From NCBI RefSeq assembly GCF_000455365.1, contig NZ_HG315686.1, positions 753,888 through 817,887 of the forward strand: a stretch of 64,000 nucleotides of DNA. Reading direction: 5' to 3'. This document shows positions 56,962-64,000 of the stretch, in pieces (position 1 is the first letter of the stretch; the number at the start of each line of letters is the position of its first letter). The DNA is from Halopiger djelfimassiliensis. Lineage in GTDB: Archaea > Halobacteriota > Halobacteria > Halobacteriales > Natrialbaceae. The notes under the pieces were generated by a model. That model made no database searches, had not been told where the DNA came from, and saw nothing but the letters and a program-made list of their open reading frames with translations. Made by a program: the position numbers and the translations under genes.

Positions 56962-57147
56962 ATGGGTAACCAACCTGATACCCGCGACATCGACGCCCAG
57001 CTGACCGGACACTTCCTCGTCGCAGCCGAGTTCGTGCGAGACCCCGACCGCGGCCCGGTTGAGACGCAAGCGGTGGTCGAGGCGGCCACGGACCACGTGC
57101 GCAACCTCTCCCGCGAGCGGGCCGCCATTATCGCCGACGCTGAGTAA
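56962..57147 (+). CDS. 61-aa hypothetical protein, leaderless
   Basis: A 61-residue acidic helical protein (MGNQPDTRDID at the start, ending AAIIADAE). A CTTAAA box A at 56932-56937 places the ATG at the likely transcription start, so I prefer this start to the longer frame that opens at 56827. No family recognised. Confidence 0.5.
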   Translation: MGNQPDTRDIDAQLTGHFLVAAEFVRDPDRGPVETQAVVEAATDHVRNLSRERAAIIADAE

Positions 57148-57256
57148 GCCCGCTACCATTCTGTCTTACCAACGCCCTCCACCCCGCTCCTCCACCTGAG
57201 CCACCCTCCACCCTGGGCGGGGATACACCTTTAGAAATTGACAACAACATGATACT

Positions 57257-57814
57257 ATGGCGAAAGTCCTGACGCCAAGCCCCGAGCAGTACGCTGACGC
57301 CCTTGATTGGGTTGAGAATTGCCCTCACGAGTACGACCCGGACGGCGGGATGCGCTCTCCTGAAGAGTGGGAGTTAGACGTGTTCCTCGCCCGACTTTCT
57401 GAACACTTCGCGGTCGAGTGGCTCGAATCCGAAGGGTTCGATGTCCGCCATGTCCCTGACTCCGAGACCGATGCCTACGACCTCATCGTCGATGGCTATC
57501 GGGTCGAGGTCAAATTCCGCAAGCTGTGGGATTACCGCGGCCCCGACCTCCTCATCCGCCGCCGGCGCGAAGAGTGTGAGGCGGACGCTTACCTGATGGT
57601 CGAGATGGACCGCATCGGCGGCCCGGCGAGCTACAATGGCTGGGTCACCAAGTGCATCGACGCTGACGAAGCGGACGCTCTCGCCGAGCCGTACGAGGAA
57701 GGGTCTCACGATAAGGAGAAGGTGTCGCGCGACTACCTTCTCCCGGCTGGTTGCCTGCGCGCCGTGCTTGGCGAACGGCAAACAACCACCGAGGCGAGCG
57801 AGACGGCGGTGTAG
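57257..57814 (+). CDS. PD-(D/E)XK nuclease-like protein
   Basis: A 185-residue protein. Residues 45-90 show the restriction-type core: Glu49, a V-P-D-S segment, Asp75 in YDLIVDGY, then Glu84-Val-Lys86, the D...ExK triad. A second half (residues 100-175) is beta/helix with WVTK. Likely a Holliday-junction-resolvase-like or restriction-like endonuclease of about normal length for the fold. It lies alone between the early genes and the structural block and could process replication intermediates or attack competing DNA. Confidence 0.65.
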   Translation: MAKVLTPSPEQYADALDWVENCPHEYDPDGGMRSPEEWELDVFLARLSEHFAVEWLESEGFDVRHVPDSETDAYDLIVDGYRVEVKFRKLWDYRGPDLLIRRRREECEADAYLMVEMDRIGGPASYNGWVTKCIDADEADALAEPYEEGSHDKEKVSRDYLLPAGCLRAVLGERQTTTEASETAV

Positions 57815-57890
57815 AGCGCGACTTGTCTTCGCTGCGGGTGATACTACTCGCAGGCCGACTTCTTGCTCAGCGACTGGCTGAATCGGGCCA

Positions 57891-57919
57891 TAATGTCAGA
57901 CAGCAGATATATAGTCTTG
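57891..57919 (+). promoter_or_regulatory. Structural-gene promoter element, copy 1
   Basis: TAATGTCAGACAGCAGATAT continuing into ATAGTCT lies 54 bp upstream of the glycoprotein ATG. Nearly the same block precedes the VP3-like gene, at the same distance. The GATATATAG core can serve as box A. Confidence 0.6.
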
Positions 57920-57944
57920 CAATCATATCCTATTACTCAGACGT

Positions 57945-59735
57945 ATGCTTAGCAGAATCAATCGCAGCCAGGTACTGGCCGTCCTGATGGCCGTAGCTCT
58001 CATGGGCTCGGCCTTCACGGCGTTCGCCGGAACAGCTGCGGCAAGTGACGGTAATGGTACAGTCGAAATCGTCAACAAGGGCGACTCAGGGCAAGACTTC
58101 AATGTCTACGATGACACGGGGACACAGGTTACCTCCGTGAATATCGCGGCTGGTGGCTCGGCGACGGTCGAGGTTGCCGCTGGCACGGGTTACTACGTGG
58201 AGGCGGCCAGCGACCTCACTGAGTCGCCGACGTTCGAGGTTGTCGAACACTACACGACGACGGTTGAGCACCACGGAGGCTCTACCTGGGTGGTTAACGA
58301 ACCGAAATTCGGTACGCTCGAAGTGCTCGTTGAGGACGCTGACACGCTTGACGGCATCGAGGGCGCAACGGTTGACGCCGTCGACCCTGAGACGGGCGAG
58401 GTCATTCAGACGACCACGTCCGACTCGACTGGCCTCGCTAACTTCTCGGAGATTGAAACGGGCACCTACGACGTGGAGGTGACCGCTGACGGCTACCAGG
58501 ATGGTGGTGCCTCGTCGCTGACGGTTAACCAGGGCGAGACGACTACCACGACGGTCTCGCTGAATGAGGCTAACAGCGTGCCGACGGCGGACGCTACGGC
58601 GTCCCCGACGACCGCGGAAGTCGGCGAGTCCATCTCGTTCGACGGTAGTAACTCGTCCGACCCGGACGGTGACACGCTGTCGTACTCGTGGGACTTCGAC
58701 GGTGACGGCGTCGAAGACGCAACCGGTGCGACGCCGACCCACTCGTACAGCGCAACTGGCAGCTACACTGCCGAACTGACGGTCACGGACCCTGACGGTG
58801 CGACCGCCACGGACACTGTCTCCATCACCGTCGAGGAAGCGACCTACCCAGTCTCGTTCAACCTTAGCGACGCTGATGGTAACGGCATCGAGGCTGCAGA
58901 CATCATCGTCACGGACGACGCTGACGGCACGCAGGTTGCCTCGCTGACCACTGACTCGACTGGTGCAGCGTCGACCAACCTCGCTGACGGTAACTACTCG
59001 TACGAGGTTGACGCCCACGGCTACACCGACCCCACCGGGTCGGTCAGCGTCTCCGGTGCCTCGGAGAGTGTCTCCGAGACGCTGAGCGCGGTCGACCTCT
59101 ACGACATCGAGGTTAACGCAGAGGATGACGGCACCGCGGTCGCCGATGCCACCGTAGACGTTGCGGGACAGACTGCAACCACGGACGCCGATGGCTACGC
59201 CATCGTTGAGGGTGTTGAAGAGGGTAGCTACTCCCTCACCGTCTCGCACGCCGACTACACGGACGATGTGACGGCTGACCTCACTGTCGACAACCACCTC
59301 GACGTTACCGCGGACTTCGCCGACCTCTCGGCCACGTCCGAGGTTGTCGAGACGTTCGACGTGACCTTCGACATCTCGGACGGTGACGCCGATGTCGAGG
59401 GCGCACTCGTCGAGTTCGCGGGCGAGTCGGCTGAAACCGACGTGGACGGCCTCGTGACGTTCGAGGGCGTCAAGGAAGGCACGTACACGGCCACCGTGTC
59501 GCACTCCAGCTATGCTGACGACCTGACGAACGACGTTACGGTCGACAGCCAGCTCAATGTCTCCGCTGACTTCGGCGCGGCGGACGGCGAGGTCTGGACC
59601 GTCGAGACGGTTAACGACGGCTCCGGTGGTGTTGGTGGTGGTGTCGGTATCGTCGTTATTCTCGCCATCCTCGGTGCGCTCGCTGTGCTCGGCTTCGGCG
59701 CATCCGGTGGACGGGACGACTACGGCTTCAACTAA
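57945..59735 (+). CDS. Surface glycoprotein with carboxypeptidase-regulatory-like and PKD repeats
   Basis: A 596-residue secreted protein: Sec signal 8-33 (cleavage near AGTAAA), a beta domain to 120, a carboxypeptidase-regulatory-like module at about 124-205, a PKD domain at 210-290 (SYSWDFDGDG, HSYSATGSY), three further carboxypeptidase-regulatory-like modules to 545, then a Gly linker, a membrane helix 562-582 and a short tail. Such repeat domains are adhesion or spacer units on haloarchaeal cell surfaces. As first gene of the structural block it may be a fibre or host-interaction protein. I see no equivalent in provirus A of that length. Confidence 0.7.
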   Translation: MLSRINRSQVLAVLMAVALMGSAFTAFAGTAAASDGNGTVEIVNKGDSGQDFNVYDDTGTQVTSVNIAAGGSATVEVAAGTGYYVEAASDLTESPTFEVVEHYTTTVEHHGGSTWVVNEPKFGTLEVLVEDADTLDGIEGATVDAVDPETGEVIQTTTSDSTGLANFSEIETGTYDVEVTADGYQDGGASSLTVNQGETTTTTVSLNEANSVPTADATASPTTAEVGESISFDGSNSSDPDGDTLSYSWDFDGDGVEDATGATPTHSYSATGSYTAELTVTDPDGATATDTVSITVEEATYPVSFNLSDADGNGIEAADIIVTDDADGTQVASLTTDSTGAASTNLADGNYSYEVDAHGYTDPTGSVSVSGASESVSETLSAVDLYDIEVNAEDDGTAVADATVDVAGQTATTDADGYAIVEGVEEGSYSLTVSHADYTDDVTADLTVDNHLDVTADFADLSATSEVVETFDVTFDISDGDADVEGALVEFAGESAETDVDGLVTFEGVKEGTYTATVSHSSYADDLTNDVTVDSQLNVSADFGAADGEVWTVETVNDGSGGVGGGVGIVVILAILGALAVLGFGASGGRDDYGFN

Positions 59736-59772
59736 TCGCAGTATTGCGGTTCGCGGTCTTCTTTTAGGGCGT

Positions 59773-59800
59773 TAATGTCAGACGGTAGATATTTAGTCTG
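59773..59800 (+). promoter_or_regulatory. Structural-gene promoter element, copy 2
   Basis: TAATGTCAGACGGTAGATAT continuing into TTAGTCTG, 52 bp upstream of the VP3-like ATG, differs from copy 1 at only three positions over 27. Both are followed by TTACTCA and then a GTATGCTTAGCA start region, so leader and first codons are also conserved. Confidence 0.65.
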
Positions 59801-59824
59801 CCAGACACGTTATTACTCACAGGT

Positions 59825-60256
59825 ATGCTTAGCAAGGCTAAAGACATGACTCACGCCCACCTTGAAGACGTGGGTGCGCTGGTAGCCGGTGGCGTCATCG
59901 GCTTCCCGCTAACAATCGGAGCAGCAAATATCAGTTACTTCGGCCACGACTTCAGCTCCATCAGCTACGAGGCTGCCGGGGCGACGTTCGGTCTGGGCCT
60001 CATCTTCTGCGTAATCGCAGGGATTGTCAGCCTCACGACGAACGATGTCCGGGGTGACGTGAGCCAGCTGGAGAAGGGCGCGGCGGCGACCGCTGTTGGT
60101 CTCCCGCTTGGCTACTCGTTTGTACCTCTTGTCCGTGAGATGGTTCATTACGGTGGCCAGACGACCGAGCTTGGCTTCTCCCTCCTCATCGTCGTGGCGT
60201 TCGCCATCCTCGCGGCGATGCCTAACGAGGCGGTGAAGCAGAATATCTTCGGGTAG
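59825..60256 (+). CDS. VP3-like four-helix envelope protein
   Basis: A 143-residue membrane protein with four helices, about 17-38, 48-70, 87-105 and 116-135. The size, helix number and position before the spike match the VP3-like proteins of pleolipoviruses and the 132-residue protein of provirus A, although the sequences are not obviously alike. Its promoter copy and start codon region are near-duplicates of those of the preceding gene. Confidence 0.65.
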   Translation: MLSKAKDMTHAHLEDVGALVAGGVIGFPLTIGAANISYFGHDFSSISYEAAGATFGLGLIFCVIAGIVSLTTNDVRGDVSQLEKGAAATAVGLPLGYSFVPLVREMVHYGGQTTELGFSLLIVVAFAILAAMPNEAVKQNIFG

Positions 60257-60279
60257 AACCGTTCAAACGGTGAAATTTT

Positions 60280-60471
60280 ATGACTGCACTACCGCTGATA
60301 GCCGTCCCCGGGGGTCCAGAGGTGCTGGTAATAGCACTGCTGGTCGTCCTCTTGTTCGGAGCGAACCGAATCCCGAAGCTCGCCCGGTCGACGGGTGAGG
60401 CTATCGGGGAGTTCCGCAAGGGCCGGCATGAGAGTGAGGCGGACCTTACCAACGATGGTGACCTACAATGA
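60280..60471 (+). CDS. tatA: TatA, twin-arginine translocase subunit, virus-borne
   Basis: A 63-residue protein with the full TatA/E architecture: a short N terminus, GGPEVLVIALLVVLLFGANR (one membrane helix with the conserved Phe-Gly hinge), an amphipathic helix IPKLARSTGEAIGEFRKG and an acidic tail. TatA oligomers form the channel through which TatC-bound folded proteins pass. Its stop overlaps the start of the Tat-exported spike gene (ATGA), so the virus supplies the transport component next to its cargo. It is close to the minimum length for TatA. Confidence 0.85.
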   Translation: MTALPLIAVPGGPEVLVIALLVVLLFGANRIPKLARSTGEAIGEFRKGRHESEADLTNDGDLQ

Positions 60472-62243
60472 GTACACAGAACCCACCTGACACGACCGAG
60501 GAACAGACCCCCGCTCCCGAAGCGGGTGAAGTAGACAACGAGGGCCGACTGTATCGCACGGTCGGCCCGGCGATGAGCCGACGCAACATCCTCCGTGCTG
60601 GGGCGGCCGCGGCTGGTACTGCTGCCCTCCCGCTGGGCGCGAAACAGCTAGGCTACGAGCCGGTTGGAACTGCGCAGGCAGTCGCCCCTGTTGCGGCGTA
60701 CTGGGGTGGCATTGTCGTAGCGACGGCGGCTGGAGCAGTCTATCACTGGTACACCGCTGACGACCTCCCTGACAGAGAGGACGCAACCCTCTCGCAGACG
60801 CACCGGGATGTTCACGCCATCGCCCGCGGCCTCGATAGTTCCAGCGACAAGGAGCAGGACTTCGAGAATCTCGTTGCACAGAACGCACACCATGCTATCT
60901 GGAGTGAGGCTCTGTACGACTTCGCCATCGACTACAACGAGGCTCTCGACAAATCTCTCGCCACGCTGAAGGATGAGTTCCGGCAGCGAATCCGTGACGA
61001 GTACGCTGAGCGAGAGAAGCAAATCCTGCAGAACTGGAACACGGATATGCGGCAGCTCGCGGAGATGCTGGCCCGCATCCAGGACTATGGATACGAGGCC
61101 GACCTCGACCAGATGCTCCGTGTGTACGTCGTCACGGACGACGGCCCGTACAGCTACTCACGGGAACATTACAACTACGCCACGTTCGCGGATACCCGGT
61201 GGTCCACGCCGTCGAGCGACCACGGCCTCACTGCGATGGTCGACCCCTACAGCGAGGAGAACGGCGGTACCATCTCGCAGGAAGACCTCGTCGAGCGCGA
61301 CTACGAGCTCATCAACTGGGAGGTCGAGACCGCCGTCGACTTCTGGCACAGCGACTTCAGCTGGTTCCAGTTCGACCAAATCAACGAGGGCGGGTGGCTG
61401 AACCTCGAAAACGGCGAGGCCGTCCAGTTCGACGGGGCGGATGTCGACCGCATCGAGCACGTCGTCGCCCAGCCCCCGGACGACGCAGACGGCGAGTACT
61501 ACTTCCTCCACCCGGAGCGCCGGATGAGTGCGCTCGACACCATCCGTACTGAGGCCAAGAACCTCGCCTCGGAGGTTGACGCCTACGTTGACGGGATTGC
61601 AGCTACTTACCCGCGAGGAGAGTTGCCCGTGATGGACGTGGTCCCGCCGTCCCAGCTCCACGAAGAGTTTGGGTACGAGGAGGGTGACGCTGGTCTCTCC
61701 GCCCTCTACCTGTCGCAGCTCGGCCTCAACACCGACCTGCGCGGGACTGTTACCGTCACCAACTACGGGGACACCTACGACCCGTCGACCGACGAGGGAG
61801 ATGGCACGGAGCTGACTGGCTACCTCGCCACGGCCGCTGACGAGACGTTCGAGACCGGGGAAGTGTATGACGGGGCGGACTACAACGAGGACATCCTCCT
61901 CGTCACGGATGCCGGTGTGAACAAGCTCACTCGGTACTTCCGTGTCGAGGAAATCCGCAGCTATGAGGGTGGGGAGGTCGTCAAGAAGTCCTCGTTCACG
62001 CCCGAGTCGTACAACTTCCAGAGTAGGGACCCTGACCTCTACGAGGAAGACATCAAGTCGAACCGTGACGCTCGACAGGACGCCATCGAGAACGAGGAAA
62101 TCACCAAGGCAGGCATCGGGGGCGGTATCGGTGGCTCGGCTGGCACGGCACTTCTTATCCTCGGTGGTCTCGCAGCAGCCATCCTTGGCCTGTCCGGTGA
62201 AGATGGCAAAGGTGGAGTGAACGTCAACCTGCGAGACCGGTAG
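60468..62243 (+). CDS. Tat-exported spike protein of element B
   Basis: A 591-residue protein. The twin-arginine signal SRRNILRAGAAAAG lies at residues 37-50, unusually far from the start because of a 35-residue acidic leader. The ectodomain contains helical segments at 115-205 and a beta-rich centre; residues 550-575 are a membrane helix flanked by Gly-rich sequence and the C terminus is GKGGVNVNLRDR. The helix and tail resemble those of the provirus A spike (VDVDLSGFG). Cytoplasmic folding before export fits the twin-arginine route and the TatA gene upstream. Confidence 0.75.
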   Translation: MSTQNPPDTTEEQTPAPEAGEVDNEGRLYRTVGPAMSRRNILRAGAAAAGTAALPLGAKQLGYEPVGTAQAVAPVAAYWGGIVVATAAGAVYHWYTADDLPDREDATLSQTHRDVHAIARGLDSSSDKEQDFENLVAQNAHHAIWSEALYDFAIDYNEALDKSLATLKDEFRQRIRDEYAEREKQILQNWNTDMRQLAEMLARIQDYGYEADLDQMLRVYVVTDDGPYSYSREHYNYATFADTRWSTPSSDHGLTAMVDPYSEENGGTISQEDLVERDYELINWEVETAVDFWHSDFSWFQFDQINEGGWLNLENGEAVQFDGADVDRIEHVVAQPPDDADGEYYFLHPERRMSALDTIRTEAKNLASEVDAYVDGIAATYPRGELPVMDVVPPSQLHEEFGYEEGDAGLSALYLSQLGLNTDLRGTVTVTNYGDTYDPSTDEGDGTELTGYLATAADETFETGEVYDGADYNEDILLVTDAGVNKLTRYFRVEEIRSYEGGEVVKKSSFTPESYNFQSRDPDLYEEDIKSNRDARQDAIENEEITKAGIGGGIGGSAGTALLILGGLAAAILGLSGEDGKGGVNVNLRDR

Positions 62244-62285
62244 TCGTCACACTCTTCTCTACCTGTCCAACACCCTGCCCGACCC

Positions 62286-62318
62286 GTCAGAAATATCAGA
62301 GGAAAGACATTTAGACGT
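62286..62318 (+). promoter_or_regulatory. Related promoter element, copy 3 (weak)
   Basis: GTCAGAAATATCAGAGGAAA followed by GACATTTAGACG shares the GTCAGA and the GA-AT-TTAG-C core with copies 1 and 2 and lies about 50 bp upstream of the ATG at 62339. A TATTATAAA box nearer the gene may be the real box A. Confidence 0.35.
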
Positions 62319-62338
62319 TGATATTATAAATAGTAGTA

Positions 62339-62515
62339 ATGTCAGTAGTAGACCAAGATGGGCCACTAATCGCTATAGCTCTGCTCTTAGTGGCCTACGC
62401 CATCATCTGGCAAGGTATAGCTGACTGGGCGGCCGCCCTCCCAGTTGGAGCGCAAGTACTGATTGTCGCTGTCCTCGGCATTGCCGGCCTATCCCTGGCG
62501 GGAGGTGATGACTGA
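62339..62515 (+). CDS. 58-aa membrane protein
   Basis: A 58-residue protein with two hydrophobic helices, about 9-26 and 36-54, ending GGDD. It overlaps the next gene by one base (TGATG). Together with the following 71-residue protein it occupies the place of the small ORF6-type membrane protein between spike and large membrane protein in pleolipovirus blocks. Confidence 0.6.
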   Translation: MSVVDQDGPLIAIALLLVAYAIIWQGIADWAAALPVGAQVLIVAVLGIAGLSLAGGDD

Positions 62516-62730
62516 TGCTACCAATAGCACTCGGAGGAGCGAAAGCAGGGGCATCAGCCATCCGACCACTCGCCGCGCTGGTCCTCGCCCTCGCTATCCT
62601 CGACGTGACGGGTATCGTCCCATTCGAGATGTGGTTTACCTGGGCGTGGCAGCTGCTCGTGGCCCTGTTCGAGCGCCTCGCGGCTGAAGCACTCGGCCTC
62701 TCCGCCTATCCGGCGGGTGGTGGGCTGTGA
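62515..62730 (+). CDS. 71-aa membrane protein
   Basis: A 71-residue hydrophobic protein with one or two helices (about 16-33, 36-56) and a Gly-rich C terminus. It is joined by overlaps to the genes on both sides (TGATG before, GTGA after). Virion membrane or assembly protein by position. Confidence 0.6.
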   Translation: MLPIALGGAKAGASAIRPLAALVLALAILDVTGIVPFEMWFTWAWQLLVALFERLAAEALGLSAYPAGGGL

Positions 62731-63764
62731 CTCGCAGGGCCGTCACGGGGGTCTTCCTCGCCATGATGCTCCTCTCCGTCCTTGCGGTCGCACCGGCAGC
62801 TGCGGCTGACTACGAGGACTGCGAGCTTGACGACGATGTCGAGCAGTACCGTACCTGCCTCGCAGACTCGGTGACGCACGACCAAGTCCTCGACTGGACG
62901 CAGGAGGACCCAGACGACCTATCACAGAAGCAGATTGACGCCGTCTACGCCGTCCCACTCGACGGATTCTCCGACGAAGAAATGGAGCAAGTGTCCAACT
63001 GGATGGTCGAGGAGAAGACTGGAGTCGACCCGAGTGAGGTCAACTTCAATAATGACTCCCTCGACGGGCTGCGCAACCGACTCGACGACGCAGGCAGCGT
63101 CGAGGACGCCCGCAACCGGGTTGATGGATGGGTAGACACTCATACCGAGACAGGACACGAGGAAGACGGTGAGACAACCGTTGAGAGCGACGAGAATGTT
63201 GCGGATGGGTCAGAGGATGATACCAGTAGCGAAGCTACTGAGACAGCTGTAGAGGAAGTTTCAGGTAACGGAGTGGACTGGGACTCCTCTGTCATCTACG
63301 AGGTTGGCACGCTCCGAGTAATCGAAGAGGATTGGAGTGAGGGCTACATCGTCATTGAAGCCGACCGGTCACAGGAAATCACGTTAGCGAAGAAGTCCTC
63401 TATCACCAGCACGACCGGTACGTACGAAGAGATTAGCATCGACTCAGATGAGACGCTCCGCATCGACCTCGACGAGGCGAGCTGGTACAGTATTAGCTCG
63501 TCAGGCGAGTTTCGGGAGCGGACCAGTTCGCTGACGCTGCGGCTGTTCCAAACGGCCGCTACGTGGAGTTTCGTCCTACGGACGTTCCTCGTGACGCTCG
63601 TGGGGATGTCGGGGCTGATGTACTATATTCACTGGCGGAAGGAGCGCAAGCGCAACAAGGGCGCACGCAGCGAGCTGAGCGGGGAGTACATCGAGAACAT
63701 CCCCGCGCATACATCGGACAAAGCGGACGACGATGACGCCGACGAGGCGGGTGAGAGCGAATGA
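62727..63764 (+). CDS. Secreted, anchored protein (ORF7-position)
   Basis: A 345-residue protein starting with GTG in a four-base overlap. A Sec signal (residues 5-26), an acidic helical region to about 145, a highly acidic Ser/Thr/Glu linker to 180, a beta domain to 270, a membrane helix about 286-307 and a basic then acidic cytoplasmic tail. The topology matches the large membrane protein following the spike in provirus A, without visible sequence similarity. Confidence 0.6.
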   Translation: MTRRAVTGVFLAMMLLSVLAVAPAAAADYEDCELDDDVEQYRTCLADSVTHDQVLDWTQEDPDDLSQKQIDAVYAVPLDGFSDEEMEQVSNWMVEEKTGVDPSEVNFNNDSLDGLRNRLDDAGSVEDARNRVDGWVDTHTETGHEEDGETTVESDENVADGSEDDTSSEATETAVEEVSGNGVDWDSSVIYEVGTLRVIEEDWSEGYIVIEADRSQEITLAKKSSITSTTGTYEEISIDSDETLRIDLDEASWYSISSSGEFRERTSSLTLRLFQTAATWSFVLRTFLVTLVGMSGLMYYIHWRKERKRNKGARSELSGEYIENIPAHTSDKADDDDADEAGESE

Positions 63765-64000
63765 TGCTCTACATCGCTGGTACAGTGCTAGCCGTGGCGG
63801 TCATCGCGGCCGGGACGTACCTGTTCGAGCGGGAGGATGTGGTCGAGGGTTACCAACGAGTGCGGGAAGAGGTACTCGACACCCTCTCGCAGCCGTCTAA
63901 GCTGCTGACGTGGGGCCTCATCCTGTTCCTCGTCGACCTAATCCTCGGCGGGCCGGTCGTGGTGCGGCTCAACGCCCTGTCGCTGGCGAACCAGCTGACG
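63761..64000 (+). CDS. Membrane protein, 3' end outside the window
   Basis: At least 80 residues. It starts at ATG 63761 (overlapping the previous stop) or 63764. Two membrane helices are visible, about 3-19 and 48-65. It continues past the window. By position it may be fused to, or precede, the VP8-like ATPase expected next. Confidence 0.55.
   Translation, partial: MMLYIAGTVLAVAVIAAGTYLFEREDVVEGYQRVREEVLDTLSQPSKLLTWGLILFLVDLILGGPVVVRLNALSLANQLT

Larger units (their letters stand above)
52839..64000. mobile_element. Element B: second pleolipovirus-like provirus, right end outside window
   Basis: At least 11.2 kb. It begins at the tRNA fragment with its own SNJ2-type integrase, a control region with palindromes and iterons, an RHH regulator, six small genes and a nuclease-like gene. 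Then comes a rightward structural block: repeat-domain glycoprotein, four-helix VP3-like protein, TatA, Tat-exported spike, two small membrane proteins, an anchored secreted protein and a membrane protein cut by the window edge. The block mirrors that of provirus A but is clearly divergent. Confidence 0.65.

Noticed and set aside
1-64000. CRISPR arrays
   Set aside because: No series of identical 25-40 bp repeats with uniform spacers is present; the only 27-bp repeat occurs twice.

Overview
The window is haloarchaeal DNA (class Halobacteria). The proteins are strongly acidic, most of the DNA is GC-rich, several genes have TATA-type promoters close to the start codon, the secreted proteins carry Sec or twin-arginine signals, and the closest recognisable relatives (NgAgo-type Argonaute, SNJ2-type integrases, pleolipovirus-type structural genes) are haloarchaeal. 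Nearly all of it is accessory: a defence/DNA-processing island followed by two neighbouring provirus-like elements.

Left edge (1-4.5 kb): three overlapping unknown genes, then two tyrosine recombinases in one operon. Argonaute island (about 6-32.5 kb): two divergent operons share an 81-bp control region at 22.09-22.17 kb. The leftward operon encodes an AAA ATPase with a winged helix, an unknown 238-aa protein, a DUF2797-like zinc protein, a full-length Argonaute with an intact DEDD tetrad and an N-terminal OB domain, an MrfB-like exonuclease, an MrfA-like helicase and an OB-DEDD exonuclease. After a second promoter come a Cas4/AddB-like Fe-S nuclease, an SF1 helicase and a DPPY methyltransferase-like protein. 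The rightward operon encodes Mre11, Rad50, NurA, a HAS-barrel protein and HerA; HerA is interrupted by an apparent -1 frameshift. A convergent gene fuses a phospholipase-D-type domain to a P-loop ATPase. The island therefore joins one Argonaute to an almost complete set of DNA-end resection enzymes, and it is the best candidate here for an undescribed system.

Provirus A (34.63-52.85 kb) is bounded by 13-bp direct repeats matching a tRNA 3' end. It resembles an SNJ2-like pleolipovirus: integrase, serine recombinase, regulators, VP8-like ATPase, membrane proteins, Tat-exported spike, VP3-like protein and a large replication ATPase. It carries an AT-rich two-gene cargo (AAA ATPase plus partner). 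An octamer, RTTGGTAA, occurs 23 times across it and only once in the 34.6 kb to its left.

Element B (52.84 kb to beyond the right edge) has its own SNJ2-type integrase, a repeat-rich control region, a ribbon-helix-helix regulator, small early genes, and then a second, divergent pleolipovirus-like structural block. That block includes a virus-borne TatA directly before the Tat-dependent spike, and a promoter element shared by the first two structural genes. The tRNA 3' fragment between A and B suggests successive integrations at one tRNA gene whose body lies beyond the window.

All identifications come from reading motifs; no database search was run.
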